DNA from: Nocardioides alkalitolerans DSM 16699
GTDB lineage: Bacteria; Actinomycetota; Actinomycetes; Propionibacteriales; Nocardioidaceae
Direction: 5' to 3'
NCBI RefSeq assembly: GCF_000426525.1
Contig: NZ_KE384533.1
Location: forward strand, 286,205-350,204
Length of the DNA stretch: 64,000 nucleotides
The position numbers and the translations under genes are program-made. Below the pieces are notes generated by a model that had not been told where the DNA came from, did not search any database, and saw only the letters and a list, made by a program, of their open reading frames with translations. Within the stretch, counting starts at the first letter, position 1. Each line of letters begins with the position of its first letter. Below, in pieces: positions 34,220 through 42,707 of this stretch.

Positions 34220-34274
34220 GCGCCTATTCGACGCCCCGGGGCGGCGCGGCAACCAGGGGCGACGGACGTCGGTC

Positions 34275-34290
34275 GTCTCGGATCCGAGAC
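34275..34290. promoter_or_regulatory. 16-bp perfect palindrome between hutH and the acetyltransferase gene
   Basis: GTCTCGGATCCGAGAC is a perfect 16-bp palindrome in the 98-bp divergent gap. It is a candidate operator for the hut operon, the acetyltransferase gene, or both. It does not match the classical HutC or HutP sites. Confidence 0.45.
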
Positions 34291-34317
34291 GCGGTCGAGC
34301 CTGGGCGATGATGAGGC

Positions 34318-35154
34318 ATGAGCTCCTCCTCGCCACCTGACGTCGCCCCTGCGACGCGCTCGAGCCTGGCCGACGATCTCCGCACTCTCAGCGTGGCCGA
34401 GGGCGACACCGTGATGGTGCACGCCGCGTTCCGCCGGGTCGGGACGGTGCTGGGCGGCCCGGACGCCCTGGTCGACGCCCTGCTCGACGCGGTCGGCCCC
34501 CGGGGATCGGTCGTGTCGTACCAGGACTGGGAGCTCGGTCTGGACGTCTGGGACGACACCGGCGCGGTCCGCTCCGAGCTGAGGCCGCACGTGCCGCCGT
34601 ACGACCCGACCACCGCCCGTCCCGCGCGCGACCACGGCGTCCTCGCCGCGACGATCGGCACACGACCCGGGGTCCGACGCAGCGGCAACCCGGGGGCCTC
34701 GGTCGCCGCGCTCGGCGCACGGGCGGAGGAGCTGACGCACGACCATCCCCTCGACCACGGGTATGGCGAGGGCTCGCCGCTCGCACGTCTCGTCGCGCTC
34801 GGCGGGCGGGTGCTGATGGTGGGCGCCCCACTCGACACCATGACGCTGCTGCACCACGCCGAGGCCCTCGCGGACCTGCCCGACAAGCGCCGGGTGCGGG
34901 TCGAGTACCCCTTGGCGGCCGCCGACGGCGGCGTCGCGTGGCGCTGGGCGGAGGAGCTCGACACCTCCCGCCCGGTGGTCGCGGGCCTCGCCGACGACTA
35001 CTTCGCCGACGTGGTCGCCGCGTTCCTCGACGCCTCGACCGGGACGCAGGACGCACGACGCGGACGGGTGGGGGCAGCCGACAGCGTCCTCGTCGACGCG
35101 GCCGCGATCACCTCGTACGCCGTCACCTGGCTCGAGGAGCGGCATCGCACCTGA
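34318..35154 (+). CDS. aminoglycoside 3-N-acetyltransferase family protein
   Basis: A 278-residue protein of the AAC(3)/YokD family. VMVHAAFRRVGTVLGGPDALVDALLDAVG opens the fold. RRSGNPGASVAALGARAEELTHDHPLDHGYGEGSPLARL and LMVGAPLDTMTLLHHAEALA hold the acetyl-CoA and active-site region, including the family's His/Glu near TLLHHAE. It may acetylate aminoglycosides at N3 or an unknown amine; environmental homologues often have no proven resistance role. Confidence 0.88.
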   Translation: MSSSSPPDVAPATRSSLADDLRTLSVAEGDTVMVHAAFRRVGTVLGGPDALVDALLDAVGPRGSVVSYQDWELGLDVWDDTGAVRSELRPHVPPYDPTTARPARDHGVLAATIGTRPGVRRSGNPGASVAALGARAEELTHDHPLDHGYGEGSPLARLVALGGRVLMVGAPLDTMTLLHHAEALADLPDKRRVRVEYPLAAADGGVAWRWAEELDTSRPVVAGLADDYFADVVAAFLDASTGTQDARRGRVGAADSVLVDAAAITSYAVTWLEERHRT

Positions 35155-35219
35155 GGCCGGCGCGCTGGGGCGGGTTCGTACGGTGGGAGCACCGAACCCC
35201 ACCGAAGGAGCTCGCCGCA

Positions 35220-35426
35220 GTGCGCACCGTCAGCCCGGCCCAGATCATGATCGTCCTCACCGTCGCGTTCCTGCTGTTCGGCGGCCGTCGCCTGCCCGAC
35301 ATCGCACGGAGCACCGGGCAGTCGCTGCGGATCTTCCGATCGGAGATCAAGGGCCTGCAGGACGACCGCGAGGCGGACCGTGCCGCCGGGGCCACCGACG
35401 CCGCCCGCGACGACCGGGCCGCCTGA
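35220..35426 (+). CDS. tatA: TatA-like twin-arginine translocase subunit
   Basis: A 68-residue protein: one short membrane helix (QIMIVLTVAFLLFG), the hinge GGRRLPDIARSTGQSLR and an amphipathic helix, then a charged tail. This is the standard TatA/TatE layout, which forms the pore for folded proteins at the membrane. GTG start ten bases after GAAGGAG. No tatB or tatC is adjacent, so it is probably an extra, orphan TatA. Confidence 0.85.
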   Translation: MRTVSPAQIMIVLTVAFLLFGGRRLPDIARSTGQSLRIFRSEIKGLQDDREADRAAGATDAARDDRAA

Positions 35427-35471
35427 CCCGCCGACATCCGGGCAGTCCGACCGACCCTCCGAGGAGACCCC

Positions 35472-36224
35472 GTGCGCCCCGTTCTCGTCTGCCTGCACGC
35501 GCTGGGCTCCAGCGCCCGTGAGTTCGACGCCCTGGCGGCCGCCCTCGGCGACGACGTCGAGGTGCTCGCGATCGACCTGCCCGGGTTCGGCGGCGCGGCC
35601 TCCGAGCCGCCTGCGGACGTCGCGGGCACGGCCGACCGGGTGGTCGCGCGGATCGCCGAGCGTGACCCGGAGCGGTGGTTCCTGCTCGGCCACAGCATGG
35701 GCGCCAAGGTGGCGAGCGTCGTCGCGGCCCGCGCGGCCGACGGTGACGACACCCTGGCCGGACTGGCGGGAGTCGTGCTCCTCGCCGGGTCACCCCCGAG
35801 CCCGGAGCCGATGGACGAGGACCGCCGCGCCCGAATGCTCGCCTGGGCCGACCCGGGCCCCCTCAGCCCCGGCGCCGCCCGCGCGTTCGTCGACGCCAAC
35901 GTGGGCGGCCCGCTGCCGCCGGCGCACGACGCGGAGGCTGTGGTCGACGTACGTCGCAGCTCACCCGCCGCGTGGACCGCATGGCTGGAGAGCGGGTCGC
36001 GGGAGGACTGGTCCGACCGCGTCGGCCCCCTCGACCTCCCCGCACTGGTCGTCGCCGGCGGCGAGGACGGCGACCTGGGACCCGACGCCCAGGCCCGCGT
36101 GCACGGCCCGGTCTACCCACGGGCCCGGTTCGTGACGCTCGACGGCGCCGGACACCTGCTGCCGCGCGAGCGGCCCGACGAGGTGGCCGCGCTCGTGCGG
36201 GAGCTCGTGGGATCGGCAAGCTGA
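35472..36224 (+). CDS. alpha/beta hydrolase
   Basis: A 250-residue single-domain alpha/beta hydrolase: LHALGSS oxyanion loop, nucleophile S75 in LLGHSMGAK, acid in a DLPALVVAGGEDG strand, and His in LDGAGHLLPRERP. The GTG start follows GAGGAG. It stands after the tatA-like gene and before a palindromic repeat. Substrate unknown; it resembles ester or lactone hydrolases such as MhpC/BioH. Confidence 0.88.
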   Translation: MRPVLVCLHALGSSAREFDALAAALGDDVEVLAIDLPGFGGAASEPPADVAGTADRVVARIAERDPERWFLLGHSMGAKVASVVAARAADGDDTLAGLAGVVLLAGSPPSPEPMDEDRRARMLAWADPGPLSPGAARAFVDANVGGPLPPAHDAEAVVDVRRSSPAAWTAWLESGSREDWSDRVGPLDLPALVVAGGEDGDLGPDAQARVHGPVYPRARFVTLDGAGHLLPRERPDEVAALVRELVGSAS

Positions 36225-36242
36225 TCGGCGACACAGCCAGCA

Positions 36243-36284
36243 GGTGGTTTCGAGACGCTCGCTGGCGCTCGCTCCTCAACCACC
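36243..36284. repeat. copy of a dispersed palindromic repeat
   Basis: A 42-bp unit beginning GGTGGTTTCGAGACGCTCGC and ending CTCCTCAACCACC. The same unit, in the other orientation, occurs several times at 44440-44632 and in changed form at 46256-46325. Its ends (GGTGGTT / AACCACC) are complementary. It lies just past the hydrolase stop. Confidence 0.85.
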
Positions 36285-36297
36285 GCTGCCACACGGG

Positions 36298-36444
36298 GTG
36301 ACGTCCACGCTGGCTCTCACCGCGGCGGACGGCCGGCGCTGGTCCGACGAGCTGCGGCGACCTCCCTGGACGGTCGTGGAGGATCATGACGAGGGATCGG
36401 GACGCTGGTACATGGGCTGGGGCGATCCGGACGACCGGAGCTGA
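36298..36444 (+). CDS. possible short open frame, doubtful
   Basis: GTG at 36298 would give 48 residues (VTSTLALTAADGRRW... to DDRS) with a normal composition for a soluble tail, including two Trp. There is no ribosome site and no recognised family. It may be a remnant of a gene broken when the repeat arrived. The rest of the 36225-36534 gap holds an imperfect inverted repeat (CGTCCGCTTGG at 36455-36465 against CCAACGGACG at 36484-36493) that may be a regulatory site for the MFS gene. Confidence 0.25.
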   Translation: MTSTLALTAADGRRWSDELRRPPWTVVEDHDEGSGRWYMGWGDPDDRS

Positions 36445-36534
36445 TCCCGGTACGCGTCCGCTTGGTGGACTGATTCGTCTCATCCAACGGACGATCGACG
36501 TGACCGCTTCCCTTCTCCGCGCTTCACTGGTCCG

Positions 36535-37731
36535 GTGACGACCGAGACCCCCGCCCACGAGCAGGTCACGCCCGCCCGCCGCTGGGCGATGCTCGGCGCG
36601 GGCACGGGCGCCCAGCTGTCGTCGTCGGCGATGGTGCACGGGCCGGCGTTCCTCATCCCCGCGCTGCACCTGCAGCAGGGCATGTCGCTGGCGCAGGCCG
36701 GGCTCGTCGCCTCCGCGCCGCTCGCCGGGATCATGGTCGCGCTCATCGCGTGGGGCCTCGTGGTCGACCGGCGGGGCGAGCGGTTCGCCCTCCTGGCCGG
36801 CCTCGTCGGCGCGACCGTCGCGGGCGGCGTGGCCACCCAGCTGACCTCGGTGCCGGCCCTCTGCGTCGCGCTCTTCGTCGCCGGCGCCGCGTCGGCCTCC
36901 ACCAACTCCGCGTCGGGTCGCGTGGTGGTCGGCTGGTTCCCGCCCGAGCGGCGCGGCCTGGCGATGGGCATCCGGCAGACCGCCCAGCCCCTCGGCGTGG
37001 GGCTCGCCGCCGCGTCCATGGCCGTCATCGCGGAGACGCACGGCATCGCCACCGCCCTCTGGGTGCCGACCGCGGCCACGGCGGTCGCCCTCGTGGTCGT
37101 CGCGGTCGTGGTGCTCGACCCGCCCCGGCCGCCCGGCGGCCCGGCCGAGGCCCCGAACCCCTACCGCGCCGACCGCTTCCTCACCCGCATCCACGGCGTC
37201 TCGATGCTGCTCGTCGTTCCCCAGTTCCTCGTCTGGACGTTCGCCCTCACCTGGCTCGTCGACGACCTCGGCTGGTCGGCGGCCGCCGCCGGCGCCCTGG
37301 TCGCGGCGACCCAGTTCGTCGGCGCCGCGGGCCGCGTCGCCTCGGGGTGGCTCTCCGACGTGGTCGGCAGCCGGATGCGCCCGCTGGCCTGGGTGGCGGT
37401 CGCCGCCGCGGTCACCATGGGCCTCCTCGGGCTCGCCGCCGAGGTCGCCCCCGCCGCCGCGGTGGTGCTCATGGTGGCCGCCTCGGCCATCACGGTCGCC
37501 GACAACGGTCTCGCCTTCACCGCGGTCGCCGAGCGCGCCGGACCGTTCTGGTCGGGCCGCGCCCTGGGCCTGCAGAACACCGCCCAGAACATGACCGCCG
37601 CCCTCGTGCCCCCGGTCGCCGGCCTGCTCGTCACGCAGGGCGGGTACGCCGCGACGTTCGCCCTGGCCGCCCTCTTCCCGCTCCTCGCCGTACCCCTCGT
37701 GCCCACGAAGGGCGAGCGCGCGCTGGCGTGA
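36535..37731 (+). CDS. MFS transporter (12-TM, OFA/NNP-like)
   Basis: A 398-residue protein with about 12 hydrophobic helices. WGLVVDRRGERFALLAG is the loop 2-3 motif, and GWFPPERRGLAMGIRQTAQPLG is the loop 4-5 stretch seen in anion and carboxylate MFS carriers. GTG start. It stands alone and ends before the desaturase operon promoter. Substrate unknown. Confidence 0.87.
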   Translation: MTTETPAHEQVTPARRWAMLGAGTGAQLSSSAMVHGPAFLIPALHLQQGMSLAQAGLVASAPLAGIMVALIAWGLVVDRRGERFALLAGLVGATVAGGVATQLTSVPALCVALFVAGAASASTNSASGRVVVGWFPPERRGLAMGIRQTAQPLGVGLAAASMAVIAETHGIATALWVPTAATAVALVVVAVVVLDPPRPPGGPAEAPNPYRADRFLTRIHGVSMLLVVPQFLVWTFALTWLVDDLGWSAAAAGALVAATQFVGAAGRVASGWLSDVVGSRMRPLAWVAVAAAVTMGLLGLAAEVAPAAAVVLMVAASAITVADNGLAFTAVAERAGPFWSGRALGLQNTAQNMTAALVPPVAGLLVTQGGYAATFALAALFPLLAVPLVPTKGERALA

Positions 37732-37782
37732 GAGCCACCCGTGCGGGTGACCTGCTTCACACGGCTGGACGCTGGGTGTACA

Positions 37783-37804
37783 ACTGACCACTGAACTCGT
37801 CAGT
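37783..37804. promoter_or_regulatory. inverted repeat before the desaturase operon
   Basis: ACTGAC (37783-37788) and GTCAGT (37799-37804) face each other across 10 bases, 32 bp before the ATG of the reductase gene. Spacing suits a dimeric TetR-like repressor, the class that controls related desaturase genes in mycobacteria. No such gene is in the window. Confidence 0.45.
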
Positions 37805-37835
37805 AGCAAGAGACCCCTCGCCCCGGGAGCCGCTC

Positions 37836-38957
37836 ATGGCCGTCCGTTCCGCAGTCCGCGAGCTCGACCCGACGAAGCAGCACCGGGACTGGCACGCCGT
37901 CCGGTCGCTCGCCGACAAGCTGACGACGCCGCTGCACCCCGACGACTACCTGCGCTACGTGAACCCGCTGTGGACCTCGCGGGAGTTCCGCGGCCGCATC
38001 GAGTCCGTCGTGCGCGAGACCGAGGACGCGGCCACCCTCGTCATCCGGCCGGGCTGGGGCTGGCGCTTCGACCACCAGGCCGGGCAGTACGTCGGCATCG
38101 GCGTCCCCGTCGAGGGGCGCTACCAGTGGCGCTCCTACTCGCTGACGAGCACGCCGCGACGCCGGGGCCGTCGCATCACGATCACCATCCGGGCGATGCC
38201 CGAGGGCCTGCTCTCCGACCACCTCATCAACGGCCTCGAGCCGGGCACGATCGTGCGCCTGGCCGCGCCGGCCGGCGACTTCGTGCTGCCCGACCCGCCG
38301 CCCGCGAAGATCCTCTTCCTCGTCGGCGGCTCCGGCATCACGCCGGTGATGGCGATGCTGAAGACGCTCACCCGCCGGGCCGGCCAGCACTGGCCGCTGC
38401 CCGACGTCACCCTCGTCTACTCGTCGCCGACGCCCGACCGGATGATCTTCCGCGAGCGCCTCGAGCAGCTCGCCGCCGAGCACGAGGCCGTGACGTTCCA
38501 CCCCGTCTTCACCGACGAGGCGGGCATGTTCACCCTCGACCGGCTCGACGAGGCCGTGCCCGACTGGCGCGACCGGCAGACCTGGGCGTGCGGCCCGGGC
38601 CCCATGCTGGACGCGGCGACCGAGCACTGGGAGGCCGCCGGCCTGCCCGACGCCCTGCACCTTGAGCGCTTCTCGCTCGAGGTCGGCGACGACGTCGGCG
38701 AGGGCGGCACGGTCTCGTTCCGCGACTCCCACAAGGAGGCCGAGGCCGAGCCCGGTACGACGGTGCTCGAGGCCGGCGAGTCCGCCGGTGTCGGCATGCC
38801 GTTCGGCTGCCGGATGGGCATCTGCCACACCTGCACCCTCACGCTCGTCTCCGGCTCGGTCACGGACGTCCGCAACGGCGACCGCTACGACCAGCCCAAC
38901 GAGCAGATCCAGACCTGCGTGACCGTCCCCAACGGCGACTGCACCGTCGCCATCTAG
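37836..38957 (+). CDS. FAD/[2Fe-2S] oxidoreductase, electron donor to desaturase
   Basis: A 373-residue flavoprotein. FAD domain with RSYSLTS (the RxYS flavin motif), NAD(P)H domain starting ILFLVGGSGITPVMAML and ending CGPGPM, and a C-terminal plant-type ferredoxin domain with cysteines C325, C330, C333 and C361 holding the 2Fe-2S cluster. It passes electrons from NADPH to the desaturase whose gene begins 10 bases downstream, the same pairing as Rv3230c/DesA3 in M. tuberculosis. The operon has a candidate operator just upstream. Confidence 0.92.
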   Translation: MAVRSAVRELDPTKQHRDWHAVRSLADKLTTPLHPDDYLRYVNPLWTSREFRGRIESVVRETEDAATLVIRPGWGWRFDHQAGQYVGIGVPVEGRYQWRSYSLTSTPRRRGRRITITIRAMPEGLLSDHLINGLEPGTIVRLAAPAGDFVLPDPPPAKILFLVGGSGITPVMAMLKTLTRRAGQHWPLPDVTLVYSSPTPDRMIFRERLEQLAAEHEAVTFHPVFTDEAGMFTLDRLDEAVPDWRDRQTWACGPGPMLDAATEHWEAAGLPDALHLERFSLEVGDDVGEGGTVSFRDSHKEAEAEPGTTVLEAGESAGVGMPFGCRMGICHTCTLTLVSGSVTDVRNGDRYDQPNEQIQTCVTVPNGDCTVAI

Positions 38958-38967
38958 GAGGAACCCC

Positions 38968-40215
38968 GTGGCCATCGCCGACGTGAAGGAATACACCCAC
39001 CTCAGCGCGGAGCAGGTGGAGGAGCTGGGCGCGAAGCTGGACGCGGTGCGCGCCCGCGTGGAGGCGTCGCGCAACGCCGCCGACGCGGCGTACATCCACC
39101 GCATGATCAAGCTGCAGCGCGGGCTGGCCTTCGGCGCCCGCGTCGCGATGCTTGCCGGTTCGTACGCCCCGAAGGAGCGCAAGCTCTTCCGGCGCGGCGC
39201 GATGGTGACGGGCTCGGCCATGCTCGGCGCGGCCAAGATCCTCGAGAACATGGAGATCGGCCACAACGTCATGCACGGCCAGTGGGACTGGATGAACGAC
39301 CCGGAGATCCACTCCTCGACGTGGGAGTGGGACACGGCGCAGCCGGCCGAGCAGTGGAAGCACTCGCACAACTACGTGCACCACCAGTTCACCAACGTGC
39401 TCGGGTTCGACAACGACATCGGCTACGGCATCCTCCGGATGGCGCGCGAGCAGAAGTGGAGCCCGGTCAACCTCGGGCAGCCCGTCTACAACGCGCTCCT
39501 GGCGACGCTCTTCCAGTGGGGCGTCGCGCTCCACGACCTCGACATCGAGCGCATCCGCAAGCTCGAGAAGGACCCGAAGGAGATGAAGCGCCAGCTGCGC
39601 CAGATCCTCCGCAAGGGCCGCAACCAGGTGCTCAAGGACTACGTGGTCTACCCCGCGCTGTCCGGCCCCGGCTGGAAGCAGACGCTGCAGGCCAACGTCG
39701 TGTCGAACCTGACCCGCAACGTGTGGTCCTACGTGATCATCTTCTGCGGCCACTTCCCCGACGGTGCGCTGCACTTCACCGAGGAGGAGGTCGAGGACGA
39801 GACCCGCGCGGAGTGGTACCTGCGCCAGATGCTCGGCTCCGCGAACTTCGAGGGCGGGCGGGCGCTCCACATCGCCTCGGGCAGCCTCGGCTACCAGATC
39901 GAGCACCACCTCTTCCCCGACCTGCCGAGCAACCGCTACCCGGAGATCTCGGTCGACGTGAAGAGGCTCTGCGCGGAGTACGGCATCCCGTACACGATCG
40001 GCCCGCTCTACAAGCAGTACGGCCAGGCGCTGCGGACGATCACGCTGCTGAGCCTGCCGAACTCGTGGACCGACCACGCCTCCGAGAAGTACGGCGACCA
40101 GGCCGTCCCCACCGCGGAGGTCGCCGACCGTCGCCGCCGCAGCGACTCCGAGCGGCCGCACCGTCGCTCCGAGCTGGGGGGCTGGTCACGCGCCGGGGCG
40201 AGGGCCGAGGCGTGA
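38968..40215 (+). CDS. membrane acyl-CoA/fatty acid desaturase (DesA3-like)
   Basis: A 415-residue protein with the three His boxes that bind the di-iron centre: H99-x3-H103 (GHNVMHG), H132-S-H134 and H138-H139 (KHSHNYVHHQF), and H313-H314 (IEHHLFPDLPSNRY). It inserts a double bond into long-chain acyl chains at the membrane using O2, probably at delta-9 from the DesA3 similarity. It lies between its reductase and a coupled small protein. The C-terminus is basic and polar. Confidence 0.92.
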   Translation: MAIADVKEYTHLSAEQVEELGAKLDAVRARVEASRNAADAAYIHRMIKLQRGLAFGARVAMLAGSYAPKERKLFRRGAMVTGSAMLGAAKILENMEIGHNVMHGQWDWMNDPEIHSSTWEWDTAQPAEQWKHSHNYVHHQFTNVLGFDNDIGYGILRMAREQKWSPVNLGQPVYNALLATLFQWGVALHDLDIERIRKLEKDPKEMKRQLRQILRKGRNQVLKDYVVYPALSGPGWKQTLQANVVSNLTRNVWSYVIIFCGHFPDGALHFTEEEVEDETRAEWYLRQMLGSANFEGGRALHIASGSLGYQIEHHLFPDLPSNRYPEISVDVKRLCAEYGIPYTIGPLYKQYGQALRTITLLSLPNSWTDHASEKYGDQAVPTAEVADRRRRSDSERPHRRSELGGWSRAGARAEA

Positions 40216-40667
40216 GGCTGCAGCAGCTCTCGGCGCAGCTCACCGCGGCCGGGCTCCACGCGGACGCCCGGCCCCCGGTCGACGGGGTCGCGGTGCCGTT
40301 CGTCTGCACCGACGACAGCGGCGCCGGGAACGTGCGCGAGCTGCGTCGGCGCCGGGTGCTGCAGTGCGCGCTGAGCCGGGTGTGCGCGGTGTGCGCGCAG
40401 ACCCTCGACAACCCGCTGCACCTGGTGGGCACGACCGACGAGGCCGACGACAACGCCTTCCGCATCCCGCCCGTGCACGCGGAGTGCGTCGCCGGGCTGC
40501 TCACGGTGCTGACGTCGACCGACGGCGCGGCCGTGGGTCACCCGGCGGGGCTCGACCGGCGCTGGGCCGTCGTCACCACGGGCGGGTTCGACCTGGTGCG
40601 GCCGACCGGCCGCGACGGGCTGCACCTCTTCCGGCCCAACGCCGTCACGGCCCGTCGGGGCGCCTGA
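40212..40667 (+). CDS. small Cys-rich protein coupled to the desaturase
   Basis: A 151-residue protein I do not recognise. Its GTG overlaps the desaturase stop (GTGA). RVCAVCAQTL (C58, C61) and PPVHAEC (H89, C92) could bind zinc or iron; another Cys is at 52. The C-terminal half has a WAVVTTGGFDLVRP strand pattern. Coupling suggests an accessory role for the desaturase or its product, but that is context only. Confidence 0.7.
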   Translation: MRLQQLSAQLTAAGLHADARPPVDGVAVPFVCTDDSGAGNVRELRRRRVLQCALSRVCAVCAQTLDNPLHLVGTTDEADDNAFRIPPVHAECVAGLLTVLTSTDGAAVGHPAGLDRRWAVVTTGGFDLVRPTGRDGLHLFRPNAVTARRGA

Positions 40668-40679
40668 CGCCGCCGCGGG

Positions 40680-41243
40680 TCACACGACGGAGGCCGGCGC
40701 CTGCCGCCACGGGGCGAGCACGGCGTCGGCCTCGGCGTACTCCTCGGGCAGGTCGTCCGTCATCGCCAGGGCCGAGCCCATGCGCCCGTAGCCGACGAAC
40801 GTGGCGACCTGGAAGCAGAGGTCCATCCGCTCCTCGTCGGTGAAGTGCCGGGCGAGGAGGGCGAAGGTGTCGTCGTCGATCGCGAGATGGTCGGTGGCCA
40901 TCTTGTCGGCGAAGGCGAGCGCGGCCTTCTCGGCGTCCGTCAGGTCGGGCGCCTCCGACGGCTTCTCGAGCGAGCAGACCAGGTCCTCGGTGATGCCGTC
41001 CTCGAGTCCGTCGGCGTACCGGATCGCCATGCAGCTGCGGCACTGGTTGTGGAACGAGATGCGCAGCCGGACGAGCTCGACGAGACGGCGCGGCAGCACC
41101 GACGCCTCGCGCAGCGCCTTCATGTACGTCAGGTACGGCCCGGCGATGGCCGGCGCCTGGGCGTAGACCCGCTGACGGAGCGGGGCGTCGACGCCGACCA
41201 CCGGCGCGTAGACCTCGGGCGGGGCGGGCGGGATGCGCGACAT
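40680..41243 (-). CDS. carboxymuconolactone decarboxylase/AhpD-family protein
   Basis: A 187-residue all-helical protein. SFHNQCRSCMAIRYADGLEDG carries the C-x2-C pair and helix of the AhpD/CMD fold; the second half has ALAFADKMATDHLAIDDD, FTDEERMDLCFQVATFVGYGRM. AhpD-type members reduce peroxiredoxins through the CxxC pair; others have lyase or unknown roles. It ends 12 bases from the convergent small Cys protein. Confidence 0.85.
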   Translation of the reverse strand: MSRIPPAPPEVYAPVVGVDAPLRQRVYAQAPAIAGPYLTYMKALREASVLPRRLVELVRLRISFHNQCRSCMAIRYADGLEDGITEDLVCSLEKPSEAPDLTDAEKAALAFADKMATDHLAIDDDTFALLARHFTDEERMDLCFQVATFVGYGRMGSALAMTDDLPEEYAEADAVLAPWRQAPASVV

Positions 41244-41327
41244 GGGTTCCTCATCATCATCGTCAGGGATTGGTGGCGCGCAATATTCACCTCCCCGACC
41301 GATCGCGCAAGGGGTCCCGCGACCCAC

Positions 41328-41415
41328 CCGATAGAGTCCTCCCCGGAGTGCCGGGAAGTCTGGTCGGCGGTCACCCCGGGCCCGACCGGGCCTTGACCCG
41401 ACCCCGAGGAGCCGC
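41328..41415 (+). promoter_or_regulatory. structured leader of nhaA, possible cation-sensing RNA
   Basis: A possible -10 (TAGAGT, 41332-41337) lies about 80 bases before the ATG. The expected transcript begins near GGAGTGCCGGGAAGTCTGG and has a hairpin GGTCGG/CCGACC (41362-41367 with 41382-41387), then a CCGAGGAG ribosome site. A conserved-looking GCCGGGAAGTCTGG element before nhaA suggests a cis-regulatory RNA, since sodium- and lithium-type riboswitches are known before such genes. The family match is not proven. Confidence 0.4.
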
Positions 41416-42663
41416 ATGACTCCCTCACCGATGACCCAGCGCGTCTCCCGCGTGCGCAGCTTCGTGACCGACGACCGCACCGGCGGCGTGATGCTGATGG
41501 TGGCCGCCGCCGTCGCGCTGGTGCTCGCGAACTCACCCTGGCGCGACGCGTACGCCGAGCTGTCGTCGTACGTCGTCGGACCCTCCGCCCTGCACCTCGA
41601 CCTCTCCCTGGCCACCTGGGCCGCCGACGGCGTGCTGGCCGTCTTCTTCTTCGTCGTGGGCCTCGAGCTGAAGCACGAGATCGTCGCCGGGTCGCTGCGC
41701 AACCCCCGCGAGGCGGCCGTGCCGGTGATCGCCGCCGTCGGCGGCATGGCCGTGCCCGCGCTCCTGTACGTCGGGGTGGTGCTCGCCCTCGGCGACGGTG
41801 CGGCGCTGCACGGGTGGGCCATCCCGGCCGCCACCGACATCGCCTTCGCCGTCGCCGTGCTCGCGGTCTTCGGGCGCGGCCTGCCCGTCGCGCTCCGCGT
41901 CTTCCTGCTGACGCTCGCCGTGGTCGACGACCTCCTCGCGATCGTCGTGATCGCCCTCTTCTACAGCGCCGACCTGCAGCCGCTCTGGCTGCTGCCGGCA
42001 CTCGCGCTCGTGGCGCTCTTCGGGTGGCTGGCCCGGCGTCGTACGCCGCCGTGGTGGCTGATGGTGCCGGTCGCGCTGGCCGCCTGGGTCGCGGTGCACG
42101 AGTCGGGCGTGCACGCGACCGTCGCGGGCGTGCTGCTGGGGCTGGTGGTGCCGGCGCTCGCCCGGCACGGCGAGGCCCACGGGCGTGCCCACTCCTTCGC
42201 CGACGGCGTGAACCCCTGGTCGTCGGGTGTCGCGCTGCCGGTCTTTGCGTTCTTCGCCGCCGGCGTGACCGTGGTCGACGACGGCGGCCCGCTCCGCGTT
42301 CTCGGGGAGCCCGTCGCGCTCGCCGTCATGGCCGGTCTCGTGCTCGGCAAGGTCACCGGAGTGCTGACCACGACCGCGCTGATCACGCGGTGGACCCCGT
42401 TCCGGCTGCCCCAGGGCATCGGCGTGCGCGACCTCCTGCCCGTCGGCTTCCTCTGCGGCATCGGCTTCACCGTCGCGCTCCTGATCTCGGAGCTCTCGTT
42501 CGACGACGAGCTGCTGATCTCGGAGGGCAAGGCCGGCGTGCTCACGGCGTCGCTGCTCTGCGCCGTGCTCGGCGCGCTGCTGCTGCGCTGGGACGCCCGC
42601 CGCGCACGGAGTCGCGACATGAACCGCGACGGCATCGACGACGGGGACCTGCCGCTCCTCTGA
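41416..42663 (+). CDS. nhaA: Na+/H+ antiporter NhaA
   Basis: A 415-residue protein with 12 membrane helices and the ion-binding pair D171-D172 in TLAVVDDLLAIVVIA, the counterparts of D163/D164 in E. coli. DGVLAVFFFVVGLELKHEIV and AATDIAFAVAVLAVFGRG are further NhaA blocks. It exchanges Na+ (or Li+) for protons at the membrane, controlling pH and sodium. A structured leader precedes it, and the IclR regulator follows. Confidence 0.95.
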   Translation: MTPSPMTQRVSRVRSFVTDDRTGGVMLMVAAAVALVLANSPWRDAYAELSSYVVGPSALHLDLSLATWAADGVLAVFFFVVGLELKHEIVAGSLRNPREAAVPVIAAVGGMAVPALLYVGVVLALGDGAALHGWAIPAATDIAFAVAVLAVFGRGLPVALRVFLLTLAVVDDLLAIVVIALFYSADLQPLWLLPALALVALFGWLARRRTPPWWLMVPVALAAWVAVHESGVHATVAGVLLGLVVPALARHGEAHGRAHSFADGVNPWSSGVALPVFAFFAAGVTVVDDGGPLRVLGEPVALAVMAGLVLGKVTGVLTTTALITRWTPFRLPQGIGVRDLLPVGFLCGIGFTVALLISELSFDDELLISEGKAGVLTASLLCAVLGALLLRWDARRARSRDMNRDGIDDGDLPLL

Positions 42664-42707
42664 CGTCGAGTTGTCGCATCTGCACGCGCCTGCGGCACCA
42701 TTCCCCC

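Noticed and set aside
34318..35154. Calling the AAC(3) homologue a resistance determinant
   Set aside because: Chromosomal environmental homologues of this family often have no demonstrated aminoglycoside activity, and no mobile context is seen.
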